Below, in pieces: positions 1-6,693 of a stretch of DNA of 9,042 nt. Positions within the stretch are counted from its first letter, which is position 1. Each line of letters opens with the position of its first letter. A program made the position numbers and the translations under genes. The stretch is from Candidatus Staskawiczbacteria bacterium (GTDB taxonomy: Bacteria; Patescibacteriota; Minisyncoccia; Minisyncoccales; Staskawiczbacteraceae), in assembly GCA_903850725.1 (NCBI GenBank), contig CAINMG010000086.1:1-9042 (forward strand). The letters are read 5' to 3'. The notes beneath the pieces were generated by a model that was given only the letters and a program-made list of their open reading frames with translations, searched no databases and was not told where the DNA came from.

Positions 1-10
1 TTAATATTAG

Positions 11-16
11 TATAAA
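11..16 (+). promoter_or_regulatory. Possible -10 element before pilB1 (weak)
   Basis: TATAAA lies 9 bp before the pilB1 ATG in an entirely A/T stretch. Any -35 element would lie outside the window, so this is only a candidate. If real, transcription would begin within a few bases of the ATG, as predicted for pilN at 3070. The A/T-rich composition makes a chance match quite possible. No Shine-Dalgarno sequence is present. Confidence 0.22.
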
Positions 17-25
17 TATAAAAAT

Positions 26-1774
26 ATGAAAGTTGATTTGCAACAATTAAAAAAATTTCTTTTAGAAGCAGGATTAGTAACAGAGAAACAATTTGAAAGA
101 GAGTTAATAAAGAGTCAAGAAAATAATCAAAAAATTGAAGATGTTTTGGTGTCTGATGGTTTGGTGGCTCAAGATGAATTGACTAAACTTCAAGCTTATC
201 TTTTGGGAATTCCATTTATCAATATAGAAAGAGAAACAATACCATTAGATGTTTTGAAAGTTGTTCCAGAGCCTATTGCGCGTGCTCACAACATTATTGC
301 TTTCCGACAGGATGGAGACAATCTTGAAGTGGCTATGGTGGACCCAGAGGATTTAAGAACAATTGATTTTATCAAAAAAACAAATCCTTCTTTGAAAATC
401 ATGCCAAGGCTCACAACTTTAGATGGAATTAAAAAAGCACTTTATCAATATCAACAGACGCTACAGGTTGAATTTGGAGAGATTATCAAGAAAGAAGCTA
501 GCACAATAAAACACATAAAAGATGGGCAAGTAGAAGAGGAAAGAGAATTAGAAAAAGTTGCTCAAGAACTACCAGTAATAACAGTTGTTGATACGCTTTT
601 AAAACATGCAATTTTACAAAAAGCATCTGATGTGCATATTGAACCTTTGGAAAAAGAAGTTGTGATAAGATATAGAATTGATGGACTTTTGCGCAATGTT
701 ATGAGTCTACCAATCACAACAGCTTCTGGAATAGTTGCTAGAATAAAAGTTTTATCGAACTTAAAGTTAGATGAGCATAGGCTCCCGCAAGATGGTAGAT
801 TCAAAATAGAAACAGAAGATTTTAAATATTCTATTCGTGTATCTATATTACCGGTTTTTAATGGAGAAAAAATAGTCATGAGAATGTTATCTGAAGGAAC
901 AAAAGCTTATACGCTTGAAGCTTTGGGAATAAATAGTAGAGATTTGGAGTTGTTGCATTTTAATTTAAACAGACCTTCTGGAATGATTTTGATTACAGGA
1001 CCTACTGGATCTGGAAAAACTACAACACTTTATTCTATGATGGAAATTTTAAATACTCCAGATGTAAATATATCAACAGTTGAAGACCCAGTAGAATATA
1101 GAATGCCAAGAGTAAATCAAACGCAAGTTAATTCTAAAATAGGTTTAACGTTTTCTGCTGGGTTAAGATCCCTGGTTAGGCAAGACCCAGATATTATTAT
1201 GGTAGGAGAAATTAGAGATAATGAAACAGCAGCTTTGGCAATTAATGCAGCTTTAACAGGTCACCAAGTTTTGTCTACTTTACATACAACTGAAGCAGCT
1301 GGGGCTATACCAAGGCTAATAGATATGAAGTGTGAACCATTTTTACTTTCATCTACTTTAAATGTAATTATAGCTCAGAGGTTAGTTAGGAAATTTCATT
1401 CAAGCAAAGAAAAATATAGCTTATCAGCTGATGAGCTAAAGGATATGGAAAAATATTGCAAGCTAGAAAGAGTTTTGGAACTTTTAAAAGAAGAAAAAGC
1501 AATAAATCCCAAAGCTCAAATAAAAGATATAGAATTTTATAGAGCTAAGGCTTCTAAAGATTGTGCCGATGGTTATTCTGGGAGAATTGGAATTTATGAG
1601 ATTTTATCAGTTACAGATGCAATTAAGGAAGCTATAGTCAAAAAAGCTAACACAAAAGAAATTACAACTTTGGCTGTGAAAGAGGGGATGAGAACTATGA
1701 TCGAAGATGGATTTGTTAAAGCAGCCAAGGGTTTGACTTCGGTCGAAGAAGTACTTCGTGTTATTACAGAATAA
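26..1774 (+). CDS. pilB: Type IV pilus assembly ATPase PilB/GspE family (PilB1), zinc motif lost
   Basis: Cytoplasmic hexameric ATPase of the GspE/PilB family that powers pilin polymerisation through the PilC platform. At 582 residues it has the usual family length. Residues 1-145 match the MshEN/GspE N-terminal domain (pattern LLEAGLVTEKQFE at 12-24), but the first arginine of the c-di-GMP-binding consensus is replaced by lysine. The ATPase core (about 185-450) shows SDVHIEP at 201-207, Walker A GPTGSGKT at 325-332, Asp box VEDPVEY at 352-358, Walker B QDPDIIMVGE at 386-395 with catalytic Glu395, and His box TGHQVLSTLHT at 411-421. The C-terminal region normally holds two CxxC pairs binding zinc; here the first reads KFHSSK (456-461) and only Cys513 remains near the second. 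The ATG at 26 fits the domain start. pilC1 follows after 4 bp, suggesting a co-transcribed ATPase-platform pair. A type II secretion or competence pseudopilus role cannot be excluded. Confidence 0.93.
   Translation: MKVDLQQLKKFLLEAGLVTEKQFERELIKSQENNQKIEDVLVSDGLVAQDELTKLQAYLLGIPFINIERETIPLDVLKVVPEPIARAHNIIAFRQDGDNLEVAMVDPEDLRTIDFIKKTNPSLKIMPRLTTLDGIKKALYQYQQTLQVEFGEIIKKEASTIKHIKDGQVEEERELEKVAQELPVITVVDTLLKHAILQKASDVHIEPLEKEVVIRYRIDGLLRNVMSLPITTASGIVARIKVLSNLKLDEHRLPQDGRFKIETEDFKYSIRVSILPVFNGEKIVMRMLSEGTKAYTLEALGINSRDLELLHFNLNRPSGMILITGPTGSGKTTTLYSMMEILNTPDVNISTVEDPVEYRMPRVNQTQVNSKIGLTFSAGLRSLVRQDPDIIMVGEIRDNETAALAINAALTGHQVLSTLHTTEAAGAIPRLIDMKCEPFLLSSTLNVIIAQRLVRKFHSSKEKYSLSADELKDMEKYCKLERVLELLKEEKAINPKAQIKDIEFYRAKASKDCADGYSGRIGIYEILSVTDAIKEAIVKKANTKEITTLAVKEGMRTMIEDGFVKAAKGLTSVEEVLRVITE
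1737..1758 (+). other. Three-arm CTTCG/CGAAG/CTTCG structure at pilB1-pilC1 junction
   Basis: CTTCG (1737-1741), CGAAG (1744-1748) and CTTCG (1754-1758) could form two mutually exclusive short hairpins just before the pilC1 start. The stems are only 4-5 bp. The same bases encode the conserved PilB C-terminal TSVEEVLR segment, so coding constraint alone may explain them. Confidence 0.2.
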
Positions 1775-1778
1775 ATTT

Positions 1779-2996
1779 ATGCCAAATTTTTATTATACAG
1801 CAAAAAGTTTTGATGGCAGAACAGAAAAAGGTGTCTTGCCAGCTCAAAATGCCCGTCAATTAGCCCAAGATTTGAAAAATCAGAATTTGATTTTGATTAC
1901 AGCAGATATAGAAGGTGAAAAAAAGAAAATAGATTTGATGAATTTGTCCTTGCCTTCTTTTGGGGTGTCGCTTAAAGAAAAAATAATGCTTGTAAGAAAT
2001 CTTTGGATTATGACTTCTACGGGGCTTTCGATTGTAAGAAGTTTTACGCTTTTAGCCAGCCAAACAAAAAACACAAAACTAAAAAAAGCTTTGTTAAACA
2101 TTAAAGACGAAGTAAGTAAGGGCAATAGTTTTTCTGGTTCGCTGGCAAAATACCCTGATATTTTTTCGGAGTTGTTTTTAAGTATGATAAAGGTTGGAGA
2201 AGAGTCAGGAACATTGGAAGATGTTTTTAAGACATTGTCTTTGCAAATGGAAAAAGAATATACTTTAAAGTCAAAAGTTAAAGGGGCGATGATTTATCCC
2301 TTGATTATTTTGATGGTTATGGGTGGAATTGGAATATTGATGCTGGTGTTTGTATTCCCTCAGTTAGTATCATTTTTTGATAGCTTGAATGCAGATTTAC
2401 CAATTTATACAAAAATAATTATTTGGGGTGGGAATTTTGCGATGAATCAGTGGTATGTTTTAATTTTGGCAATGATACTTTTGGCTGGGATTTTGTGGCA
2501 AGCTTATAAGACAAAACAAGGCAAGTGGTTTTTGAGTACTGTTTTGATCAAAACGCCAATTATTTCTTCTTTGGTTAAGAAAAATAATTCAGCTATTTTG
2601 ATAAGGGCTTTGAGTTCCTTGAATGCTTCTGGCGTGCCGTTGATAAGGTCTTTGGAAATTATTTCAGGAGTAGTAGGCAATTTTTATTATAAACTAGCCG
2701 TGACTGAATCTATCGAAAGAATAAAGAAAGGGGAAAAGCTTTCTTCTGCTCTCAAAATTCACAAAAATATTTTTCCTTTTGGAGCAATTGAAATTATCGA
2801 AGTTGGAGAGGAGACGGGCAAAAGCACAATAATTTTAAAAAAGTTGGCAGAATTTTATGAAAATGAAGTTATAGATATTGCAGAGAATATGTCAGCAATT
2901 ATTGAGCCAGTTATGATTTTGATTTTGGGGCTAGGGGTAGCAGTTTTTGCTTTTTCAATAATAAGTCCTATGTATTCAGTATTGGGTAATATATAA
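1779..2996 (+). CDS. pilC: Type IV pilus inner-membrane platform protein PilC/GspF family (PilC1)
   Basis: Polytopic inner-membrane platform on which the PilB ATPase acts during pilus assembly. With the ATG at 1779 the protein has 405 residues, the usual family length. It begins with the family-typical N-terminal module (FYYTAKSFDGR at 4-14, then Gly18 and Ala22). Two T2SSF domains follow. The first spans about 68-191 with VGEESG at 139-144; the second spans about 271-393 with VGEETG at 342-347. Hydrophobic membrane segments lie near 171-195, 224-241 and 375-397. The reading frame is open back to a GTG at 1758, which overlaps pilB1, but the ATG lies 4 bp after the pilB1 stop and places the conserved N-terminal motif at the expected position, so it is preferred. 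A 73-bp gap with a promoter separates it from pilN, so pilB1-pilC1 looks like the end of one transcription unit. Confidence 0.93.
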   Translation: MPNFYYTAKSFDGRTEKGVLPAQNARQLAQDLKNQNLILITADIEGEKKKIDLMNLSLPSFGVSLKEKIMLVRNLWIMTSTGLSIVRSFTLLASQTKNTKLKKALLNIKDEVSKGNSFSGSLAKYPDIFSELFLSMIKVGEESGTLEDVFKTLSLQMEKEYTLKSKVKGAMIYPLIILMVMGGIGILMLVFVFPQLVSFFDSLNADLPIYTKIIIWGGNFAMNQWYVLILAMILLAGILWQAYKTKQGKWFLSTVLIKTPIISSLVKKNNSAILIRALSSLNASGVPLIRSLEIISGVVGNFYYKLAVTESIERIKKGEKLSSALKIHKNIFPFGAIEIIEVGEETGKSTIILKKLAEFYENEVIDIAENMSAIIEPVMILILGLGVAVFAFSIISPMYSVLGNI

Positions 2997-3016
2997 AATA
3001 ATAATAAAAAAAGTAG

Positions 3017-3032
3017 GGCTGTGGAAAACTTT
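3017..3032 (-). promoter_or_regulatory. DnaA-box-like motif upstream of pilN promoter
   Basis: The plus strand carries GGCTGTGGAAAACTTT. Its reverse complement contains TTTTCCACA (3020-3028), one base off the DnaA box TTATCCACA. It sits 5 bp upstream of the predicted -35 element. A 14/16 match in the opposite orientation occurs at 8976-8991 beside the other intergenic promoter. Position suggests an activator or repressor site; binding by DnaA is inferred from the motif only. Confidence 0.45.
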
Positions 3033-3033
3033 G

Positions 3034-3062
3034 TTGTTGTAATTAAAATATTGTTGTATAAT
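3034..3062 (+). promoter_or_regulatory. Sigma70-type promoter for the pilN-pilC2 operon
   Basis: A -35 element TTGTTG (3034-3039), a 17-bp spacer and a perfect -10 TATAAT (3057-3062) lie in the only sizeable gap inside the cluster. Seven to eight bases below the -10 places the start point at about 3069-3070, the A of the pilN ATG, which predicts a leaderless transcript. A second TTGTTG overlaps at 3031-3036 but would give a 20-bp spacer. Confidence 0.72.
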
Positions 3063-3069
3063 AAAGTAT

Positions 3070-3606
3070 ATGGATATTAATTCAATATTTAAATTTACAA
3101 AAGAGAAAAATTTTGTTACTGATATTATATTTTATATCGCAGTGTCTTTTTTGATATCTTGTGTTTTGTGTTATTGTATTTTCTTCTTTAAAATTTCATC
3201 TCAAAAACAAAAAGTAATTAGTTTACAAGAATCTATGTTGACAATTGGGACAGCAGATCAAAAGGCAAAAGAAATTAAAATATTTAAATATCAAAAGAAA
3301 ATCAATGATTATGCAAAATTTTTAAAAGAGCACAAATCATTTTTAAATGTATTTACATTTATGGAAAATCAAACATTGCCAGAAGTTTGGTTTTCTAGAA
3401 TAAGTTTAGTTGAAAAGCAAGGCAATATTGTTCTTAGTGGAGAAACTACAAATATGGATGTTTTGAGTCGGCAGGTATCTTTGTTTGAAAAAAATGAATT
3501 TGTTAAAAAAATACAGGTTTTAAATTCTGCAGTAGGGGATTCTGGCAGGATTACTTTTAGCTTGAGTTTTGATTTAGATCCTAAATTATTTATACCAATT
3601 CAATAA
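3070..3606 (+). CDS. pilN: PilN-like type IV pilus alignment-complex protein
   Basis: A 178-residue bitopic membrane protein recognised as PilN-like from its architecture and position. It has a short N-terminal tail (1-17), one membrane segment (about 18-40), a charged probable coiled coil (41-90) and a C-terminal domain. That domain shows the PilN pattern LPEVWFSRI (103-111), then LSGETTN (122-128) and a helix ending at FEKNEFV (139-145) before the last strands. In the family, PilN pairs with PilO and links the ATPase layer to the rest of the machine through PilM, which grips a short INLLP-type motif in the PilN tail. That motif is absent here (tail begins MDINSIFKF), and no pilM is seen in the window. 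The membrane segment carries three cysteines (Cys31, Cys34, Cys36), which is unusual. It is the first gene after the internal promoter, with pilO 7 bp downstream. The PilN assignment rests on remote similarity. Confidence 0.75.
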   Translation: MDINSIFKFTKEKNFVTDIIFYIAVSFLISCVLCYCIFFFKISSQKQKVISLQESMLTIGTADQKAKEIKIFKYQKKINDYAKFLKEHKSFLNVFTFMENQTLPEVWFSRISLVEKQGNIVLSGETTNMDVLSRQVSLFEKNEFVKKIQVLNSAVGDSGRITFSLSFDLDPKLFIPIQ

Positions 3607-3613
3607 AATTTTT

Positions 3614-4141
3614 ATGGCATTCAATCGTTTTATTTTTTCAATAATAATTTTACTAATCACATCAGTGCTAGTTTGGTTTTTTGTATTTCCAATATATAAA
3701 GAATTTAAAAATTTACAGTCAGAGATTTTCCTTAAAGAAGCAGAGTACAATGCCAAGAACGCATATTACGCTGAGGTGCTAAATATTTCTAACGAACTAG
3801 ACAAAAGGCAAGATATTTTAAATAAAATAGATAATGCTTTGCCAGACAATTTATTTTTAGCTCCTTTGGTTTATTATTTACAAAAAAAGACTTCAGAGAG
3901 CGGATTAATTATGAAAGATTTATTTTTTGCCAAAGCTTCAAGTGTTGCTACTAATAATCAGGTCAAGGAAATTGTATTTTCTACTAATGTTATTGGGAGT
4001 TATTCTGCTTTAAAAAACTTTCTTATGGTCTTGGAAAAATCAGCAAACTTATTTGAAATTAATAATATTTCATTTAGTTCGTCTTCAAAATCTATGCAGG
4101 GCTACCCATTTTTATTAGAAATAAAAACTCACTCATACTAA
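3614..4141 (+). CDS. pilO: PilO-like type IV pilus alignment-complex protein
   Basis: A 175-residue membrane protein with PilO architecture: membrane segment about 7-27, coiled coil about 28-70 and a small C-terminal domain predicted outside the membrane. Family-like landmarks are ALPDNL (75-80), a helix followed by the SGLIMKDL segment (96-103), and GSYSALKNFLMVLEKS (128-143), the typical PilO Gly-x-Tyr helix. PilO forms dimers with PilN and helps align the assembly apparatus. It starts 7 bp after pilN, and the next gene starts 1 bp after its stop, so translational coupling is likely. No Shine-Dalgarno sequence precedes the ATG; the upstream bases are AT-only. Sequence similarity within this family is weak, so the call relies on architecture plus the position directly after pilN. 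Confidence 0.77.
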   Translation: MAFNRFIFSIIILLITSVLVWFFVFPIYKEFKNLQSEIFLKEAEYNAKNAYYAEVLNISNELDKRQDILNKIDNALPDNLFLAPLVYYLQKKTSESGLIMKDLFFAKASSVATNNQVKEIVFSTNVIGSYSALKNFLMVLEKSANLFEINNISFSSSSKSMQGYPFLLEIKTHSY

Positions 4142-4142
4142 T

Positions 4143-4571
4143 ATGGCTATAATTTTTGTATCACCAAAAAAAAAGCAAGTTACGCTTCTTATTATGATAA
4201 TAGGTTTTTTTGCGATAGCTTTAATTGCAATTTTCTTGATTATTTTTTTGTTAAAACCCGAAGCTGTTTTGCAAGATAATGTTTTCCAGAAACCTAATAT
4301 TAAGATAGATTTTGCTGTTTTGGATTCTGATCAATTAAAGAGTTTGGTGCAATTGTCTCAAATTGAATATCAATTTATTTATTCTGCTGTGACAGAATTA
4401 GGAAAAGAAGTTACCGGTAAGGTTGTAGCTATTTCTATAGAGCAGGCTGAAGAGAAATTAAAAAGTGATAAGTTGGTTAATATTAAATTAGAGCTTGAAA
4501 AAAGCGGGAGAGAAAATCCATTTAATGTTTACTATGAAACAACGACAACCAAAAGTACAAAAACAAAATAA
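4143..4571 (+). CDS. Small membrane protein with a PilC N-domain-like module; function unknown
   Basis: A 142-residue protein in the place pilP occupies in Gram-negative clusters, but it has no lipobox and does not read as PilP. It has a basic N-terminus (lysines 9-11), one strongly hydrophobic segment (about 13-38), a linker, then a compact C-terminal module. Residues 78-118 align without gaps to the N-terminus of both PilC proteins of this window: Tyr80, Ala82, Gly87, Gly92, Ala96 and Leu106 match conserved positions in both, and Ala102 also matches PilC2. The tail (132-142) is rich in Thr and Lys. The positive-inside rule predicts the module outside the membrane, whereas in PilC it is cytoplasmic; this conflict is unresolved. 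It starts 1 bp after pilO and ends 12 bp before pilB2, so it is almost surely co-expressed with the pilus machine. The exact role is not known. Confidence 0.82.
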   Translation: MAIIFVSPKKKQVTLLIMIIGFFAIALIAIFLIIFLLKPEAVLQDNVFQKPNIKIDFAVLDSDQLKSLVQLSQIEYQFIYSAVTELGKEVTGKVVAISIEQAEEKLKSDKLVNIKLELEKSGRENPFNVYYETTTTKSTKTK

Positions 4572-4583
4572 TTATTTAAAATT

Positions 4584-6308
4584 ATGAAAATAATTCAAGA
4601 ATTATTTGCGCAGGCAATTTTGAGTGACAAACAGAAGGAGGATTTTGAGAAAGAAATGTCTCTAACTCAAAAAACTGAGGAAGAATTGATTTTGGAAAAG
4701 AATATTATTACAGAAGAAAAGCTTTTTGAAATGAAAAGCAAGATTTTAAATATTCCACTTAGAAAAGTTAAACCAGAAGATGTGAGTCAAGATTTTTTAG
4801 AGATAATTCCAGAAGAAGCAGAAATAAATTATAAAATGGTGCCCTTGTTTGTAAAAGATAAGGTTGTTGAAGTTGGAATGCCTTATCCAGAAAATATACC
4901 AGCACAAAACGCCTTAAGATTTTTGGCTCGTCAGGAAAATTTTGAATATAAAGTTTTTTTAATAACTATTACGAATTTTAAGCATATTTTAAATCAGCGC
5001 AAAACATTAAAGGAAGAAACAAAAAAAGCTATAGAAGAAATAGAGACAGTAAAGAAAATAAAAGATATTGATACTCTTGAAGAGAAGTTGGCTCCAAAGA
5101 TGTTAGCAGAAGAGGCGCCAATAATTAAAATGGTATTGGTTATTTTGCGCCATGCAATTGAAAATAAAGCTTCAGATATTCACATTGAACCAGGTAGAGA
5201 TAAATTAAATATTAGGTTCAGACAAGATGGAATTTTGTATTCAAGTCTTTTTTTGCCATTGAGCGTGCATTCTGCGGTTGTAACTAGGATTAAAATCGTA
5301 GCTGGTTTGAAGATTGATGAAACTAGGGTTCCTCAAGACGGTAGGTTTTCGGCAATAATTAATGAGAAAAATGTTGATTTTAGGGTTGCTACATTCCCAA
5401 TTCTTTTTGGAGAAAAGGTAGTTATTAGAATTTTAGATTCTGGTGTGGGGCTTCGGTCCTTTGAAGATATGGGTATAAGAGGTAGGAATTTGGAAGTAAT
5501 TAAAGAAGCTATTAAAAAGCCTTATGGATTGATTTTAGCTACAGGTCCTACTGGTTCTGGAAAGTCAACTACATTATATTCACTTTTGAATATTTTAAAC
5601 CAAGACTCTGTTAACATTGTTACTCTCGAGGACCCAATAGAATATTCTATAGATGGTGTTAATCAATCTCAAGTAAAGCCAGAAATTGGATATAGCTTTG
5701 CTTCGGGCTTGCGTCAAATTTTGAGACAAGATCCAAATGTTATCATGGTAGGAGAAATAAGAGATGGGGAAACAGCTAGTTTGGCAATTAATGCTGCTTT
5801 GACTGGGCACGTAGTTTTGTCTACACTGCATACAAATTCATCGTCCGGAGTAGTCCCAAGGCTTATTGATTTGGGGGTAAAGTCTTTCTTGATTCCATCT
5901 ACTTTGAGAGTTGCTATTTCACAAAGATTGGTAAGAACTTTATGTAATAATTGCAAAGTAAAAACAAAGCCAAATGAAAAGATAAGTAAATATATAGCAG
6001 AGAGAATCAAAATTATGCCAGCGTATGCTAGGGAGCAAATTAAAGATGGTGAAAATTTTGTTATTTATCAGACAAAAGGGTGTGAAGTGTGTAATTTTAA
6101 GGGCTATGTGGGAAGAATTGGATTATATGAGGTTTTGGCTATTACGCCTGAAATAGCAGAAATTATAGTTAAAAATCCATCAGAAGATCAAATTCTTAAA
6201 ATAGCTCAAAAGCAGGGTATGCTTACAATGGAGCAAGAGGGAATAATCAAAGTTCTAAAAGGAGAGACAACTATAGATGAAATTGAAAGAGTAACAGAAG
6301 AAAAATAA
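4584..6308 (+). CDS. pilB: Type IV pilus assembly ATPase PilB (PilB2), zinc motif intact
   Basis: Second GspE/PilB-family ATPase, 574 residues, full length. A divergent MshEN-type N-terminal domain covers about 1-140, followed by a charged linker (141-172). The core shows SDIHIEP at 197-203, Walker A GPTGSGKS at 321-328, Asp box LEDPIEY at 348-354, Walker B RQDPNVIMVGE at 381-391 with Glu391, and His box TGHVVLSTLHT at 407-417. Unlike PilB1 it keeps the zinc-binding four-cysteine motif: Cys454 and Cys457 (CNNC), then Cys500 and Cys503 (CEVC) just before GYVGRIGLYEVL. Its location in the operon with pilN, pilO, pilT and pilC2 makes it the best candidate for the main pilus extension motor. It is clearly paralogous to PilB1 but diverged along its whole length, so this is not a recent duplication. 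The ATG at 4584 has no Shine-Dalgarno sequence. The next gene begins 9 bp after the stop. Confidence 0.95.
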   Translation: MKIIQELFAQAILSDKQKEDFEKEMSLTQKTEEELILEKNIITEEKLFEMKSKILNIPLRKVKPEDVSQDFLEIIPEEAEINYKMVPLFVKDKVVEVGMPYPENIPAQNALRFLARQENFEYKVFLITITNFKHILNQRKTLKEETKKAIEEIETVKKIKDIDTLEEKLAPKMLAEEAPIIKMVLVILRHAIENKASDIHIEPGRDKLNIRFRQDGILYSSLFLPLSVHSAVVTRIKIVAGLKIDETRVPQDGRFSAIINEKNVDFRVATFPILFGEKVVIRILDSGVGLRSFEDMGIRGRNLEVIKEAIKKPYGLILATGPTGSGKSTTLYSLLNILNQDSVNIVTLEDPIEYSIDGVNQSQVKPEIGYSFASGLRQILRQDPNVIMVGEIRDGETASLAINAALTGHVVLSTLHTNSSSGVVPRLIDLGVKSFLIPSTLRVAISQRLVRTLCNNCKVKTKPNEKISKYIAERIKIMPAYAREQIKDGENFVIYQTKGCEVCNFKGYVGRIGLYEVLAITPEIAEIIVKNPSEDQILKIAQKQGMLTMEQEGIIKVLKGETTIDEIERVTEEK

Positions 6309-6317
6309 ATAAAAAAT

Positions 6318-6683
6318 ATGAAAACAATTTTATTAGTTGAAGATGATGATTTTTTAATTGATATATATACTAAGCAATTGACTAAGGAGGGTTTTGATGT
6401 GCATGTTGCGACAGATGGTGAAATGGCAATAAGCAAAATAAAAGAATCAAGTCCTGACTTGGTGATATTGGATATTATTTTACCTAAAATTACGGGTTGG
6501 GAAGTATTGCGCATAATTAGGGAAGAATTGAATTTGAAAGATTTGAAAGTGGTAATTTTGTCTGCACTTTCTCAAAAAGAAGATTTTGAAAAAGGTGCAT
6601 CTTATAACATAGTAAAATATCTTACTAAAACAGATAATACTCCAAGCCAAATTACAGAGGAAATTAAAAAAATATTAAATTAA
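6318..6683 (+). CDS. CheY-like single-domain response regulator
   Basis: A 121-residue stand-alone receiver domain with no output domain. It shows the acidic pocket Glu8-Asp9-Asp10 in LLVEDDDFL, phosphoacceptor Asp52 in ILDIILP (50-56), Ser82 at the Thr/Ser switch position (VVILSALS) and the conserved Lys104. The Lys is followed by Thr rather than the usual Pro (YLTKTDN). Receivers of this type signal by protein-protein contact after phosphorylation by a histidine kinase; no kinase is present in the window. Its place between pilB2 (9 bp upstream) and pilT (10 bp downstream) suggests control of the extension/retraction balance, analogous in position but not proven in function to the PilG/PilH receivers of other bacteria. 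The receiver assignment is firm; the pilus role is inferred from context. Confidence 0.93.
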   Translation: MKTILLVEDDDFLIDIYTKQLTKEGFDVHVATDGEMAISKIKESSPDLVILDIILPKITGWEVLRIIREELNLKDLKVVILSALSQKEDFEKGASYNIVKYLTKTDNTPSQITEEIKKILN

Positions 6684-6693
6684 TATTAATGTT

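Noticed and set aside
562..879. Minus-strand open frames of 78-105 codons (562-879, 1880-2125, 5595-5831, 5714-6010, 6206-6514, 6814-7110)
   Set aside because: All lie antisense within or across strongly conserved pilus or receiver genes, show no recognisable domain, and have composition typical of the antisense of AT-rich coding DNA.
1758..1778. In-frame GTG start giving a 7-residue longer PilC1 that overlaps pilB1
   Set aside because: The ATG at 1779 lies 4 bp after the pilB1 stop and puts the conserved aromatic-Tyr-x-Ala motif at the expected distance from the N-terminus; the extra residues have no family counterpart.
4148..4153. TATAAT at the start of the small membrane protein gene as an internal promoter
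   Set aside because: It encodes part of the first codons (Ala-Ile-Ile) inside a tight operon, and I saw no convincing -35 element at a suitable distance.
1000..5700. pilB1 and pilB2 as a recent tandem duplication or recombining repeat
   Set aside because: Similarity at the DNA level is limited to codons for the Walker, Asp and His boxes; the N-terminal and C-terminal regions are strongly diverged.
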